A stretch of 64,000 nucleotides of DNA, taken from assembly GCF_046098205.1 (NCBI RefSeq), contig NZ_JBJURJ010000017.1, positions 124,001 to 188,000 on the forward strand, given 5' to 3'. The notes beneath the pieces are model-generated. The model made no database searches. It saw nothing but the letters and a program-made list of their open reading frames with translations, and had not been told where the DNA came from. Position 1 is the stretch's first letter. Each line of letters begins with the position of its first letter. This DNA is from Paenibacillus_AR mesotrionivorans (GTDB lineage Bacteria; Bacillota; Bacilli; Paenibacillales; NBRC-103111). The translations under genes were made by a program, and so were the position numbers. This document shows, in pieces, positions 25,034-34,949 of the stretch.

Positions 25034-28000
25034 TTAGTAGGCTGTCCGCTCACTCCGGATAACCCGGCCATCCGCCGTATATTCATTAGCCTCAACCAGC
25101 ATATGCCCTCCATTGCCCTCCAGGCCGCTCACTCGCAATACCTGAACCCGGCCGTCGGCAAGCCTGACCGTGAGCTCATCGGCGGAGGACGCCTGAACGG
25201 AGGCCACCATCGATTTGTCTTCATATGGTTCCATCATAGTAATGAATCTGGCGGTTTTGCCGGTGGAGCGGACACTTAGCATTTTCCGTCTGGCCGCTTC
25301 ATCGCCCAAGGGGTAATCGGCACCGATGGATGCCGTAAACCGGACGGCCTTCAGACCGGTCAGGTCCACAGTGATGACCCCCGCCTGGTCCATATCCACA
25401 GGGTTGGCAGGGATTGCCTTATCGAACTGGCGGGCCTGCAGCTTCACCGGACCGCCATAATAATCCACACCCGGACCGCAGCCAGGATCGGTATTCTCCC
25501 TCACCAGCGGGAGGTCCGCCAGATACAGAACCTCACCCGACTCCGTCTCAATACACGGGTCTCCCCAAAAGATGGTCTTTTCTGTGGTTTTGCGGATTCC
25601 ATGCTCTCCAATTCCTTCTTGAGCCCTCACTCTCAGCTCCAGCGTTTCCCCACTGTCCAACTGTAAATCCAGATCATCCCGGCCCAAAATCCATGCGCCA
25701 AAGCTGCCTGATGCCAGCACTTTGCCGCCGCTGCGGACCTCGTACTCCAGCTGTTTTTCCACCTTGTAATATTCCGGTGTATGGCCCACGATCAGTTCTG
25801 CCTGGGGCGGCCAGACGGTGTAATGGTCGATGTTCAGCGGACCGTCTGTATTCAGCTCCGTCCGGTTGGCTCTGTTGTCGAACCCGGTACCGAAGCCCGT
25901 CCGGAACTGGGCCTTCACCGGTCCCTCCAGCTCATACCAGTCGCAATCCGTGATCAGTTGGGCGCTGTTGAGAGGATCAGGGTCGAACTGCTCCGTATGG
26001 TTGATCCGTTCCACTGGCCCTCCCGCTTCTATCCCGGTCAGCCCCTTGCAGTGAAACAGACAGTCGTAATCATGCACCTCATCGCCTGCCAGGTAATCGA
26101 ACAGAACCACATAGTCGTCGGTGACCACGGTCAGACGCCGTTGGAGCACCGGCTCCGTAAACCCGGTACGGGTGGTATATTCCGGAGGGTTCTCCGGAAT
26201 GGGGATATACCGGGCTTCATTCCAGGTGCGCTCCGCAAAGCTTTTGTCGCCGTCCACCATCCAGCCGCCGTAAGGGGGATAGGACCAGCGCGCCTGATTC
26301 TCCACCGCGCAGGCCTGGAAAAGCTGGCCGCTATGGAACAATAGCCTGCTGCCCTCCGCCGGGTCCTGCTGCTTCCGGTCCACCACCACCATATTGTGGG
26401 TTAGGGAGGTTTGGACATAAAATTTGTACATAAAGGTGTGGTAGCTGTACCAGATATTCTCCGGATTATAGAAGCTCCGTCCGTACCGCATAACGGACAG
26501 CAGACTGGCCCGGTCATAATGGCCGTGGGCTCCGCCGTGAGAGCCGTACTTCACGACAGCCTGGATCTGCTCCTCCGGCTTCCGGCCCTCCGTCTGCGAA
26601 CGCAGCACCGCCACACCCGAATTGTCGGCATACGCCGAGGATAGATAAGGCTTGGAGGTGCTGGGAGCAAGACCGGGTACGGCATACAGCAGGTCACGGT
26701 CCTCCAGGCTGCAGGTAAGCAGAATATCTGCATATTCCGGCTTGCGGTACAGATAATAGGCCAGGTCATAACGCCCGTCCATATACCCTCTCGGCGAGAT
26801 GCCGGGAAGCTTGGACTCCGCCGAATCGTTGATGCCGAAGAGCACACCCCGGTAATCGGCAAAAGGAAGCAGACTGTCCCAAATCTGGGTGATAGAGCGG
26901 TAATTCAGGCGACTGGGTCCCCAGATGTCCAGGCATAAGCCATCCTTTTCCGGCTTGCCGCCGGGTGTGACCTGACCGTAATACTGGGAGGGAACCCAGG
27001 TATCCGACAGATTGATGCCCCAGGGACGGCAGCTCTGGACGATCTCCGACAGCAGCCCCGCCGACATGAGGTTATAGCCGACAGAGCATTCATACCACCA
27101 GCCGTCATCCAGTGTTCCCTTGGACAGATGGTCAGTGAATCCTCCGGCTCCATACAAAAAACGCTGCATCCTTTCATAATCCTGAAGGGCCTGGCTGCAG
27201 TACAAGGCCCCGGTCATCTCGGCCAGGGTCCAGTTGGAGATGCCTCCCACACTAAGCGCCCAATCAATAAGCTCCATAAATAGACGGAAAGTATGCTCCG
27301 TATGGACGTGATCCTCCTTCGCCAGCAAACCCCAGTCAGCCAAGAGATCGTAAACCACTGCCGTGTGCTTGAAAAATTCCCCTTCATGGACCAGCTCCTG
27401 GCTACATGCCTTACGGGTCAAGGGGTATCCCTCCGCCGGATCAACCACCCTGCGGAGAAACTGCGCCGCCTTTTCCCCCAAGTCCTGCCTGCCTGTCAGC
27501 TTCCAGGCAATCGCTGCATTCTCTGCCTCGTGGGCGTGATGGCTTTCCAACAGAAAATCCCTGGTCCGGCCAGCCGGAAGCATCCACTGTTCGGCACGAA
27601 ACACGTACATTCCAAGCAGTTCTTTGGCCCAGTCCTGCTCCTTCACCGTTTGGGCAACGGTCTGCCAGCCCTCTTCCGTATGTTTGATCACCGGACGGGG
27701 AAGCTCCCGCAGGGTAATCAGCTCCAGACTCTCGGCCAGATCGCCCCGGCCATTGGGCACAAACATCAGCTTCTGCACCTCATGGCCCCCCGGCGCAACC
27801 CGTTCGGGCAGCTCCACCGATACCATCACCTGGCGCGTTTCCCGCGCCTCCAGCACAAAAGCAGACGGCTCCACCCGTACCGGCATGGTTTCCCAGCCGT
27901 ATTGCTCCCTGGAAAGGGTTACCGCTTGCGGCTTACCGGTGCAATTGCTGACTAACACAGGATATTCAGCCGCTGCTCCCGCTTGAACCGAACGGGACAG

Positions 28001-28543
28001 CACCGGAGTATGCACATAGAGCGCCGGTCTTCTTTTGAATAGGATGTTCACAAGACGGACCGGCTTTGCTTCCCCGCTCCCACCGTCTCCCACCGCAGTG
28101 ATCCGGACGGAGCGCACAAACTTCCATCTGCCGGATAACACCTTCTTATCGTTAAATTGACCGAGCGGAAAGACAAGCATTGTCCGCCCCTCTTCCACAC
28201 CGGCCACCCGGCAGTAGGATTCGAAAAATTCAATTTCCTCCGGCAAGGGGGATTTATCCATAAGCAGCCCGATCTCCGCCTTGATCTCCCATACCCCCGT
28301 CCCCTCCGGAAATTCCAATTCCAGCTCAAGGCTATGCCAATCTCTAAGATCCACGCTATATTCATTGAAGGTGACAAAACCCAGCCGGGACCAGTGGTTT
28401 TCCTTGTGCACTCCCGGATATTGCAGGGTGAACGGTTCGCCGGGAATCAGCAGGAATTCCCGTTTGGGGTCTGCCTCCGCCTCGTCTATCTTCACACCGC
28501 CCGGCCGCTGCTCCCAGTTCCATAAATCTATAACCGTTTCCAT
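25034..28543 (-). CDS. Very large heparinase II/III-family polysaccharide lyase-like protein
   Basis: A 1169-residue protein from ATG 28543 (AGAGGGAG site upstream). Residues 1-180 look like a carbohydrate-binding-like beta sandwich and 180-290 like a second beta domain (QAVTLSREQY). An alpha-toroid follows (HHAHEAENAAIAWKLTGRQDLG), then a heparinase II/III beta-sandwich with GSHGGAHGHYDRASLL near 675-690 and LTHNMVVVDRKQQDP near 730. In this family His and Tyr of such motifs serve the lyase reaction. There is no signal peptide or sortase motif. It is the first gene of the lyase-hydrolase-GH43 group and has a box-pair promoter. The exact uronate substrate is unknown. Confidence 0.85.
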   Translation of the reverse strand: METVIDLWNWEQRPGGVKIDEAEADPKREFLLIPGEPFTLQYPGVHKENHWSRLGFVTFNEYSVDLRDWHSLELELEFPEGTGVWEIKAEIGLLMDKSPLPEEIEFFESYCRVAGVEEGRTMLVFPLGQFNDKKVLSGRWKFVRSVRITAVGDGGSGEAKPVRLVNILFKRRPALYVHTPVLSRSVQAGAAAEYPVLVSNCTGKPQAVTLSREQYGWETMPVRVEPSAFVLEARETRQVMVSVELPERVAPGGHEVQKLMFVPNGRGDLAESLELITLRELPRPVIKHTEEGWQTVAQTVKEQDWAKELLGMYVFRAEQWMLPAGRTRDFLLESHHAHEAENAAIAWKLTGRQDLGEKAAQFLRRVVDPAEGYPLTRKACSQELVHEGEFFKHTAVVYDLLADWGLLAKEDHVHTEHTFRLFMELIDWALSVGGISNWTLAEMTGALYCSQALQDYERMQRFLYGAGGFTDHLSKGTLDDGWWYECSVGYNLMSAGLLSEIVQSCRPWGINLSDTWVPSQYYGQVTPGGKPEKDGLCLDIWGPSRLNYRSITQIWDSLLPFADYRGVLFGINDSAESKLPGISPRGYMDGRYDLAYYLYRKPEYADILLTCSLEDRDLLYAVPGLAPSTSKPYLSSAYADNSGVAVLRSQTEGRKPEEQIQAVVKYGSHGGAHGHYDRASLLSVMRYGRSFYNPENIWYSYHTFMYKFYVQTSLTHNMVVVDRKQQDPAEGSRLLFHSGQLFQACAVENQARWSYPPYGGWMVDGDKSFAERTWNEARYIPIPENPPEYTTRTGFTEPVLQRRLTVVTDDYVVLFDYLAGDEVHDYDCLFHCKGLTGIEAGGPVERINHTEQFDPDPLNSAQLITDCDWYELEGPVKAQFRTGFGTGFDNRANRTELNTDGPLNIDHYTVWPPQAELIVGHTPEYYKVEKQLEYEVRSGGKVLASGSFGAWILGRDDLDLQLDSGETLELRVRAQEGIGEHGIRKTTEKTIFWGDPCIETESGEVLYLADLPLVRENTDPGCGPGVDYYGGPVKLQARQFDKAIPANPVDMDQAGVITVDLTGLKAVRFTASIGADYPLGDEAARRKMLSVRSTGKTARFITMMEPYEDKSMVASVQASSADELTVRLADGRVQVLRVSGLEGNGGHMLVEANEYTADGRVIRSERTAY

Positions 28544-28563
28544 CTTATCCGCTCCCTCTCTCC

Positions 28564-28625
28564 ATTCTATCCCTGCACGCGCCTTGTGGAACATGCTGTT
28601 TTTTTAGTTTGTTGTGCGGTTTTTT
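28564..28625 (-). promoter_or_regulatory. Promoter with two boxes 21 bp apart (site B)
   Basis: On +, CATGCTGTTTTTT at 28592-28604 and TGTGCGGTTTTTT at 28613-28625 are exactly 21 bp apart. TAGAAT on the minus strand (28569-28564) is a -10 candidate 22 bp from the proximal box, as at site C. It drives the large lyase-like gene. Confidence 0.7.
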
Positions 28626-28635
28626 CAGATATGGC

Positions 28636-28675
28636 AAAACCGGCGGCGGGAGTACAGCTCCGCACCGCCGGTTCA
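28636..28675 (-). terminator. Rho-independent terminator after the Lpl-type binding protein gene
   Basis: AACCGGCGG and CCGCCGGTT form a GC-rich stem, followed on the minus strand by TTTTG. It lies 12 bases after the binding protein stop, separating the importer operon from the lyase-like operon. Confidence 0.85.
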
Positions 28676-28686
28676 TAGGGCTTACC

Positions 28687-30294
28687 TTACTTGCCGCCCT
28701 TGTCCAGGTAATCCTGAACCTGCTTCTTCAATTCTGCGCGTACCTTATCCAGGCCAAGCGCTTTCAATTCTCCGTTCATTTTCACCGCATCCGCTGTCCA
28801 GTCCTTATACTGTCCAACCTTCAGCATTTGCAGGAACGGCGTAAACTTGGAGTTAATGTTGGCAAATTCCGACTTCACATTGGTATTGTCGAAGGTAAAC
28901 TTGGCAAGGGGCGGGGAATAATAGGTATCCGCCTTGGCCGAATATTCCAGATACTTCTTGGCTGTGTCATCCAGGGATTCGTTGATGCGGATCATGTTGG
29001 GATTCCAGGTCATTTCATACCCCGGGAAGGTGTAGTTTTTGGACTCATCCAAAAGCTTCACCTGGTTGTTGCCTACCGCCTGCCAGTGTTTTCCCTCAAT
29101 GCCGTATTCAAACAAATCATGGTTGGCCCGTTCACTGAACAACCAGTCGAAGAATTTCATGGTGCGGTCGATATTCTTGGAGTTGGCGGGAATTGCCACA
29201 CTGTTGTTGGACTTGTAATTGGTGCTGATCGCCTTGGTTTTCATATCGCGCACATTGGCGTTATAGACGAAGAATTCCAGATCGGCTGCGGAATTGGTGT
29301 CCTGCAGCTTTTTGCGGTCGGCGGCGAAGCTGGAGATGGTGCCTTCATAGGAGGCAGCCTTGCCGGACATAAAGTAGGCCTTGGCATCCTTCTGGCTCAG
29401 CACATCCTTCTCCAGGTACTTGCTCCATTCGGCATACTTGTCATGGTCAGGGTGTGCGGTTCTCAGCGTGTTGTACGGAGCAGGTAGCTTGCCATATTCG
29501 GAATCCGCGTCGCCGAAGGCCACCACGTCCTTGACGGTCTTCAGATCATCGGACAATTGAACGAAGAAGTTCACTCCGGCAATGCCCACGGGCCGGACGG
29601 TATTGTTCTCCGGATTCATGCCGCCGAAGATCTTATAGAACCCACGGGAGCCGCCCAACGCAAGAGGTGTCACACCCTTTTCCTTTTCAAGTACGGTATC
29701 ATAATACTTCTGCAGATCCTCGTAGCTCTTGATGGGCGAAAGGCCGAATTTCTCACGAAGGTCCTTCCGGATGTAAATCACATCGATATCGTAGAAATAC
29801 TGCGTGAAGGGAATGGTGTACAGATGATTGTCATACCGCTTGTTGGCCTCAATAAATTCCGGCGTAAAGGCTTTCTTAAGTCCTGGATAGGCATCATTGT
29901 TAAAATATTTGTCCAGCTGGGCATAGGCTCCTTGGGGAACCAGCTCCTTCAGGTTGGCAAATTCGGCATCGAATACAAAATCCGCCGACTCGCCTGCAGC
30001 CATCATCAGTTTGACCTTCTGCTTATGGTCATTGATGGGGTTCCACTGGATATCCAGCTTGGTGTTCAGCGTGTTCTTGGTGCGGGCTTCAAACTCGGTC
30101 AGAACCGCAGCCATATCCTTGGGGGCATCTCCGAACAGCATCCCCTTCAAGGTTACCGCCGGCGGTGTGGAAGCGGCAGAGCCTGCGGATGCGCCGGGGC
30201 TGCTTGCGGTGTCCTTGGTGCTGTCTCCACAAGCGGCGGCGGTACCCAGCAGGGCAACAGACAAAACTGCGGTAGCCATACGTTTTACGTTCAT
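28687..30294 (-). CDS. LplA/YtcQ-type extracellular binding lipoprotein
   Basis: A 535-residue binding protein of the longer LplA/YtcQ class. The signal MNVKRMATAVLSVALLGTAAACG gives a lipid-anchored Cys near residue 22, followed by a Ser/Ala/Pro linker to about 48. Family-like segments include DAKAYFMSGKAASYEG and SNNSVAIPANSKNIDRTMKFFDWLF. Homologues in the LplABC and YtcQP-YteP systems import pectin- or rhamnogalacturonan-derived oligosaccharides, which agrees with the lyase-rich context. It is the third gene of a permease-permease-binding protein operon. Confidence 0.93.
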   Translation of the reverse strand: MNVKRMATAVLSVALLGTAAACGDSTKDTASSPGASAGSAASTPPAVTLKGMLFGDAPKDMAAVLTEFEARTKNTLNTKLDIQWNPINDHKQKVKLMMAAGESADFVFDAEFANLKELVPQGAYAQLDKYFNNDAYPGLKKAFTPEFIEANKRYDNHLYTIPFTQYFYDIDVIYIRKDLREKFGLSPIKSYEDLQKYYDTVLEKEKGVTPLALGGSRGFYKIFGGMNPENNTVRPVGIAGVNFFVQLSDDLKTVKDVVAFGDADSEYGKLPAPYNTLRTAHPDHDKYAEWSKYLEKDVLSQKDAKAYFMSGKAASYEGTISSFAADRKKLQDTNSAADLEFFVYNANVRDMKTKAISTNYKSNNSVAIPANSKNIDRTMKFFDWLFSERANHDLFEYGIEGKHWQAVGNNQVKLLDESKNYTFPGYEMTWNPNMIRINESLDDTAKKYLEYSAKADTYYSPPLAKFTFDNTNVKSEFANINSKFTPFLQMLKVGQYKDWTADAVKMNGELKALGLDKVRAELKKQVQDYLDKGGK

Positions 30295-30374
30295 GGTGTT
30301 CCTCCCTTTACATTTTGAGCTTGTATATACTAATCCGCTCCAGGAAGCTTGACGGGCAAACTCCTTACACGGTA

Positions 30375-31256
30375 TCAGCCCTTTACAGCGCCTACCATCA
30401 AACCTTTGACGAAATACTTCTGCAGGAACGGATACAAAAACACAATAGGCCCGATGGTGACCACGGTGGTAGCCAGCCGTACGGTCAAGGCCGGTGGAAT
30501 GAAGTTGGGTATGTTCACATCCGCCGAAATGGCATTGATGTAATCCAGATTGGTCATGATCCGTTGGATAAGGTATTGCAGCGGGTAGAGATTTTTATCG
30601 TTGATATACAGCATGGCGTCAAACCACTTGTTCCAATAGCTTAATGCGTAGAACAGCCCGATGGTGGCCATGGCCGGCAGGGAAATCGGCAGAATGATGC
30701 GGAACAGGATATAAGCGTCATTGGCCCCGTCGATTTTGGCCGACTCGGCAATGGATTCATCGATGGACGCAAAGAAGTTCCGCAGCAGGAACATGTTCCA
30801 CGCACTCAGCATACTGGGAATGATCAGAACCCAGATGGTGTCCTTCATATCCAGGTACTTGGAAATCAGCAGGTACGACGCCACCAATCCCCCGTGGAAC
30901 AGCATGGTGAAGTAGACATAGAAGGCAATTTTGTTCCGGTATTTCACGGACTTCACCGATAAGGCATAAGCCAAAGCGCTGGTCAGTACCATGGACATGC
31001 CGGTTCCCACCAGGGTGATGAAGGTCGTAACGCCATAAGCTCGGTAGATAGTATTGTCCTCGAAGATGAGCTTATAGGCTTCCAGACTGAAGTCGGAGGG
31101 CCAGAACATGTAGCCGTTCTTCAGAATGGACGCTTCGCTGGAGAACGAGCTGGCCACCACCGACCAGAAGGGCATCAGGCAATAAACCGCGAATACGGCC
31201 AAGAGGATATAAAAGAGACCTTTCAACAGGCGGTCCGACAGGCTTTCCTTGATCAT
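30375..31256 (-). CDS. ABC transporter permease, LplC/YtcP type
   Basis: A 293-residue permease from ATG 31256, chosen for the AGGAAAGGAAC site. Six helices are predicted. The EAA loop reads AESAKIDGANDAYILFRIILP near residue 193 and the C-terminus is KGLMVGAVKG, as in LplC/YtcP. It begins 16 bp after the LplB-type gene. With that gene it forms the channel for the binding protein at 28687-30294. No ATPase is encoded here. Confidence 0.94.
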   Translation of the reverse strand: MIKESLSDRLLKGLFYILLAVFAVYCLMPFWSVVASSFSSEASILKNGYMFWPSDFSLEAYKLIFEDNTIYRAYGVTTFITLVGTGMSMVLTSALAYALSVKSVKYRNKIAFYVYFTMLFHGGLVASYLLISKYLDMKDTIWVLIIPSMLSAWNMFLLRNFFASIDESIAESAKIDGANDAYILFRIILPISLPAMATIGLFYALSYWNKWFDAMLYINDKNLYPLQYLIQRIMTNLDYINAISADVNIPNFIPPALTVRLATTVVTIGPIVFLYPFLQKYFVKGLMVGAVKG

Positions 31257-31272
31257 GGCAGAGTTCCTTTCC

Positions 31273-32253
31273 TTAGAAGATGGCGGATTCAGGGGCAACC
31301 TTTTTGGCAATGTAGTTCACGGTGACTACCAGGGTAAAACCAACAATGGACTGCATAAAGCCGATGGCCGCGGACATGCTCATGTCCCCCAGGTCCATCA
31401 TGGCGCGGAACAGATAGGTGTCGATGACATCCGTGGTCGGATACAGGGCAGGATTCCGGCCGATAATGGCGTAGATCATGCCAAAGTCCCCGTTGAAAAT
31501 TCCGCCCACCGCCAGAATCAGCAGCAGGATAATCGTCGGCTTCAGCAGCGGAAGCGTGATGAAGCGGATCTTCTGGAGCCGGGTGGCTCCGTCAATGGAT
31601 GCGGACTCATAAATATCGGGGTTGATGCCAGAGATGGTGGCCATATACACGATGGACCCGAAGCCCGCGCCATGCCAAACCTTCAACAGCACCAGGATGA
31701 CCGGCCAATATTGCGGAGAGGCCAGGAACTGGACCGGCCCAAGACCGAACACAGACAGGATCTGGTTAATGAAGCCCCCATCTGTAGCCACAAAAGCGGT
31801 GATAAACATGGCGACGACGGTCCACGAAAGAAAGTGGGGGAAAATCATCACCGATTGGGTAATTTTCTTGAACCATTTGCCGCTAAGCTCGGTCACCATG
31901 ATGGCGATGCACACAGCGGTAAAGGTATTGAAGGCAATAAACAGCACGTTCAGAAAAACCGTGTTGCTGACAATCCGGATCCAATCATCGGACTGGAAGA
32001 AAAACTGAAAGTTTTTCAGCCCGACAAACTTGCTGCCCGTGATGCCCTTCATAGCCTTGAAATCCTGGAAGGCGATAACGATGCCGCCCATGGGCAGATA
32101 GGCAAATACAAAGAACCATATCATGCCCGGCAGAGCCAGGAAGTAGAGAAATTTGTTGCGGGCAAGCTCGTGGGCAAAAGCGGCCAGCCCTCTCCGTTTC
32201 TTTATCTTGGGCGGAGAAACCCGCTCAAGCGGGGTTACAGCGGTTTCACTCAT
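31273..32253 (-). CDS. ABC transporter permease, LplB/YteP type
   Basis: A 326-residue permease with an AAAGGAGGAT site upstream of ATG 32253. A basic stretch KIKKRRGLAAF precedes the first helix (about 35-58), as in LplB. The EAA motif is YESASIDGATRLQKIRFITLP near 225, and NPALYPTTDVIDTYLFRAMM near 265 is typical of LplB/YteP. It is the first gene of the importer operon. Its 208-bp upstream region has a TATAGT-type -10 near 32310 but no clear copy of the 21-bp box pair. Confidence 0.94.
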   Translation of the reverse strand: MSETAVTPLERVSPPKIKKRRGLAAFAHELARNKFLYFLALPGMIWFFVFAYLPMGGIVIAFQDFKAMKGITGSKFVGLKNFQFFFQSDDWIRIVSNTVFLNVLFIAFNTFTAVCIAIMVTELSGKWFKKITQSVMIFPHFLSWTVVAMFITAFVATDGGFINQILSVFGLGPVQFLASPQYWPVILVLLKVWHGAGFGSIVYMATISGINPDIYESASIDGATRLQKIRFITLPLLKPTIILLLILAVGGIFNGDFGMIYAIIGRNPALYPTTDVIDTYLFRAMMDLGDMSMSAAIGFMQSIVGFTLVVTVNYIAKKVAPESAIF

Positions 32254-32400
32254 TTAGATCCTCCTTTAAGGGTTGTCTCTTACTTTCGTTCCCGTGGCCT
32301 AACTATAATCAACCGTCGGCTCCCCGGGGTAGCCCAAAATCCATGCAAAAATCCCGTTCTTCCGCTCCGCAGAGGGTTCAAAAAGTAACAATCGGTTCAA

Positions 32401-32440
32401 TAAAAGACTTTCCCGCCTGTATCAACAAGGGGAAAGTCTC
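32401..32440 (-). terminator. Rho-independent terminator after the YesS-like regulator gene
   Basis: GACTTTCCC pairs with GGGAAAGTC and the minus strand continues TTTTATTG. It lies about 20 bases after the regulator stop. Confidence 0.85.
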
Positions 32441-32461
32441 CGGCGGAGGCGTGGGGCCGGC

Positions 32462-34777
32462 TCATTCCCCGCTGCTTTTGCGGAAATGGTCCGGCGTTTT
32501 GCCGCTATATTTTTTGAAGGAAAAATAAAAATACTTGGTGTTTTCGAAGCCCACCATCTCACCGATCCGGTTGGCGGGCAGGTCGGTGCCCAGAAGCAGG
32601 GACTTGGCCTTTTCGAAGCGGTATTCCGTCAGATATTGATTGATGGAAATGCCTTCAATATCCTTAAATACCTTCCGCATGTAATTGACCGAAAGCCCCC
32701 CGAATTCCGCCAAGGCGTCCACGGTCAGATTGCTGTCGGCATACTGCTCATGAATGCGCTCCTTCAGCTTCTCCACAATGGCCCAATTTTTCTGGGAGGA
32801 TTGTTTGTCCCTCACACTGATGGCAGACTCGCACAGGGCGGCCAGCCATTCCCGGATTTGATCAAGGGTTTCGAACTTGTACAATTGCTGGCCCAGCGCC
32901 CCGATATCCGGCCGGAAGCCGCCCGTATCCGTGGCAGCGGCCATGGCCTTGGCCGTACGGGAGACGGCAAACAGAAGCTGGTTCAGTAGAAGCATCATCT
33001 CATCATAAGAAATCCTGCCCAACACCGTCATATATTCCTCCAGCGCTGCTGTGGTCCGGGCCAGATCGCCCAGCTTCATATGATCGGTGATTTGCTTCTC
33101 CAGTCCGGTGAACACACTGTCCGGGACGGACTCCCGGCTTTCCTCCATATCCGCAGGAATCAGGCTGCGCGGGCCCAGCACCATCCGGTAGCGGGAGCCG
33201 TTCAGAGCGGTCTGCCAGGAGCCCGGCACCTCCTGGAACCCTCTGGCATAGCTGCCCATGGCCACCGACAAGGACAGCTTCAGGTAATGCTCCGCATTCT
33301 CCTGGATATCCCGGAGAATATGTAGCAGCTCCGGCTCCATCCCCTCCGGCTTGTTGAATACAACCACCACCTGGTCCTCCCCGCCGTCAAAGCTGTAGGT
33401 GGGAAACCGCTTGGCGCCAAGCTCATCGGCGATATTGGTGATGGCATATTTCAACAGGGAAATGTCGTTGGGGCTGTAGGGTCCGGCCCATTCGTCATAG
33501 GAATCCAGCCGCAGCAGGGCCACCTGAAAACCCGGCTCCCGGAACAGTATTCCGGCACGGGACAGCTTGCGGGTAAGCTCCGTTTCGCTCCAGCCGCCCA
33601 GCGTCAGCTGCCGCAGTGCCTCTCTTCGCTCCGTGTATTGGTACCCGGCCATACTGGTCTGCAGGTCCTGTACCCTGCGCTCCAGATAGCGGAAGGTTCC
33701 GGAGAGGAGATCGTATTCGCTTCCCGTCCGGGGACCCGCCCCTCCCAGGTCTGCACGGGTGACATTCTGGACCAGCCGGTGGATAGGGCTATAGATCAGG
33801 CGGATGAAAAAGATGCCGAACAGCAACGTCAATACCAGCATGATGGCGGTTGCCGTCAGAATAAACCGCTTCATATCGTTCACCTTTTGCAGCAGCGTGC
33901 CGTAATTGACGTCTCCTACGAACACCCAGCCCAGGCTGTCGGATTTCAGATAGGAATAACGGTGCTTCTCTCCCTTGAATACCGTTTCAATACTGCCCTT
34001 GTTGCTGGACGAAGCCAAGATCCTCCGGATGGCCTCATTATCCGATACATCGGCAAACATCATGCTGCTGTCCGTATGGGAAACCACCGTACCCTGGCGG
34101 TTCAAAATCATGGACTGGTAGGATTTGGTCCCCTTATCCGTGCCGTTCATCACCAGATCCTGGAGAATCTGCTGATCGAGATTCAGCACCATGGCTCCGC
34201 TTATAGCCCGGTCATCCCGCATGCTCATATACGCCACGGAGATCAGATTCCCGGAGAACACCTTGGTATCATACACAAACTCCGTTTTCCGCGGGATAAA
34301 GATGCTTCCTGTATAAACCATCGGATTCGCCAGAAGCTCCAGCATCTTTTGGTCATAAAATTCGTCGAAGCTCCGGACCGTGGTCAGCGAGGAGAACACC
34401 AGTCTCTGATTGGGGTTAACCAAGTAAACGGAATGCACCATGGGATTGGTGACTGCCAGATCGGATAGCTTGGCTCCGATCCGTCCCATCAGCGCCGTAT
34501 CGAACTCACTGCTGTAGAACCCTGCCTGGATATCTGCAGAGGAGTAGGCATTGGCGAAATGGCGGTAGGTGAAGCTGAGCAGAATATCGGCCGTATTGTA
34601 GGACTGCTCGATGGCCCGGTCGGTGGACGCAGTCAGCTCCTCCTTCAGGTTATCCGACACCTTGGAGGTGATGACGAGGGTCAGTCCCCCGATGATTAAC
34701 AAGCCTACGGCCAAATAGGACAGAATCAGGCGAATCAGCAGCTTTTTTTCCATTAAAAAGGTCTTGATGGCTTTCAT
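32462..34777 (-). CDS. Membrane-anchored AraC-family regulator, YesS-like
   Basis: A 771-residue protein; ATG 34777 is chosen for GGAGG five bases upstream. Helices at about 12-35 and 296-320 frame an extracellular Cache-type sensor. The central cytoplasmic part (about 380-640) is poorly conserved, and the C-terminal 100 residues are an AraC/XylS DNA-binding domain (LTVDALAEFGGLSVNYMRKV and GFENTKYFYFSFKKYSGKTP). The length and layout match YesS of Bacillus subtilis, which controls pectin-fragment genes. It lies between an Lpl-type importer and a heparinase-like gene. Its promoter carries the box pair also seen upstream of two other operons, so it probably activates itself and them. Confidence 0.92.
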   Translation of the reverse strand: MKAIKTFLMEKKLLIRLILSYLAVGLLIIGGLTLVITSKVSDNLKEELTASTDRAIEQSYNTADILLSFTYRHFANAYSSADIQAGFYSSEFDTALMGRIGAKLSDLAVTNPMVHSVYLVNPNQRLVFSSLTTVRSFDEFYDQKMLELLANPMVYTGSIFIPRKTEFVYDTKVFSGNLISVAYMSMRDDRAISGAMVLNLDQQILQDLVMNGTDKGTKSYQSMILNRQGTVVSHTDSSMMFADVSDNEAIRRILASSSNKGSIETVFKGEKHRYSYLKSDSLGWVFVGDVNYGTLLQKVNDMKRFILTATAIMLVLTLLFGIFFIRLIYSPIHRLVQNVTRADLGGAGPRTGSEYDLLSGTFRYLERRVQDLQTSMAGYQYTERREALRQLTLGGWSETELTRKLSRAGILFREPGFQVALLRLDSYDEWAGPYSPNDISLLKYAITNIADELGAKRFPTYSFDGGEDQVVVVFNKPEGMEPELLHILRDIQENAEHYLKLSLSVAMGSYARGFQEVPGSWQTALNGSRYRMVLGPRSLIPADMEESRESVPDSVFTGLEKQITDHMKLGDLARTTAALEEYMTVLGRISYDEMMLLLNQLLFAVSRTAKAMAAATDTGGFRPDIGALGQQLYKFETLDQIREWLAALCESAISVRDKQSSQKNWAIVEKLKERIHEQYADSNLTVDALAEFGGLSVNYMRKVFKDIEGISINQYLTEYRFEKAKSLLLGTDLPANRIGEMVGFENTKYFYFSFKKYSGKTPDHFRKSSGE

Positions 34778-34807
34778 CGGCTCCTCCATGGACAAAGGGT
34801 AACTTTC

Positions 34808-34869
34808 ATTATAAAAAAACCGGGACCGGCTTGGGTATGCGGTTTTTTATGTTTATGGTGCGGTTTTTT
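34808..34869 (-). promoter_or_regulatory. Promoter with two boxes 21 bp apart (site C)
   Basis: On +, TATGCGGTTTTTT at 34836-34848 and GGTGCGGTTTTTT at 34857-34869 are exactly 21 bp apart. A perfect TATAAT on the minus strand (34813-34808) lies 22 bp from the proximal box and there is no good -35, as expected for an activator-dependent promoter. Confidence 0.75.
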
Positions 34870-34886
34870 AAGAGAATAACGGGATG

Positions 34887-34915
34887 CAGGCATGAAGCCC
34901 GGAGCCTCATGCCTG
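34887..34915 (-). terminator. Hairpin after the second heparinase-like gene
   Basis: CAGGCATGA at 34887-34895 and TCATGCCTG at 34907-34915 form a perfect 9-bp stem with an 11-base loop, 35 bases after the gene's stop. There is no clean T-run, so termination is probable rather than certain. Confidence 0.6.
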
Positions 34916-34949
34916 TGTAGATGTCTGACGTTAGGCTTTGCTTTGGCAG

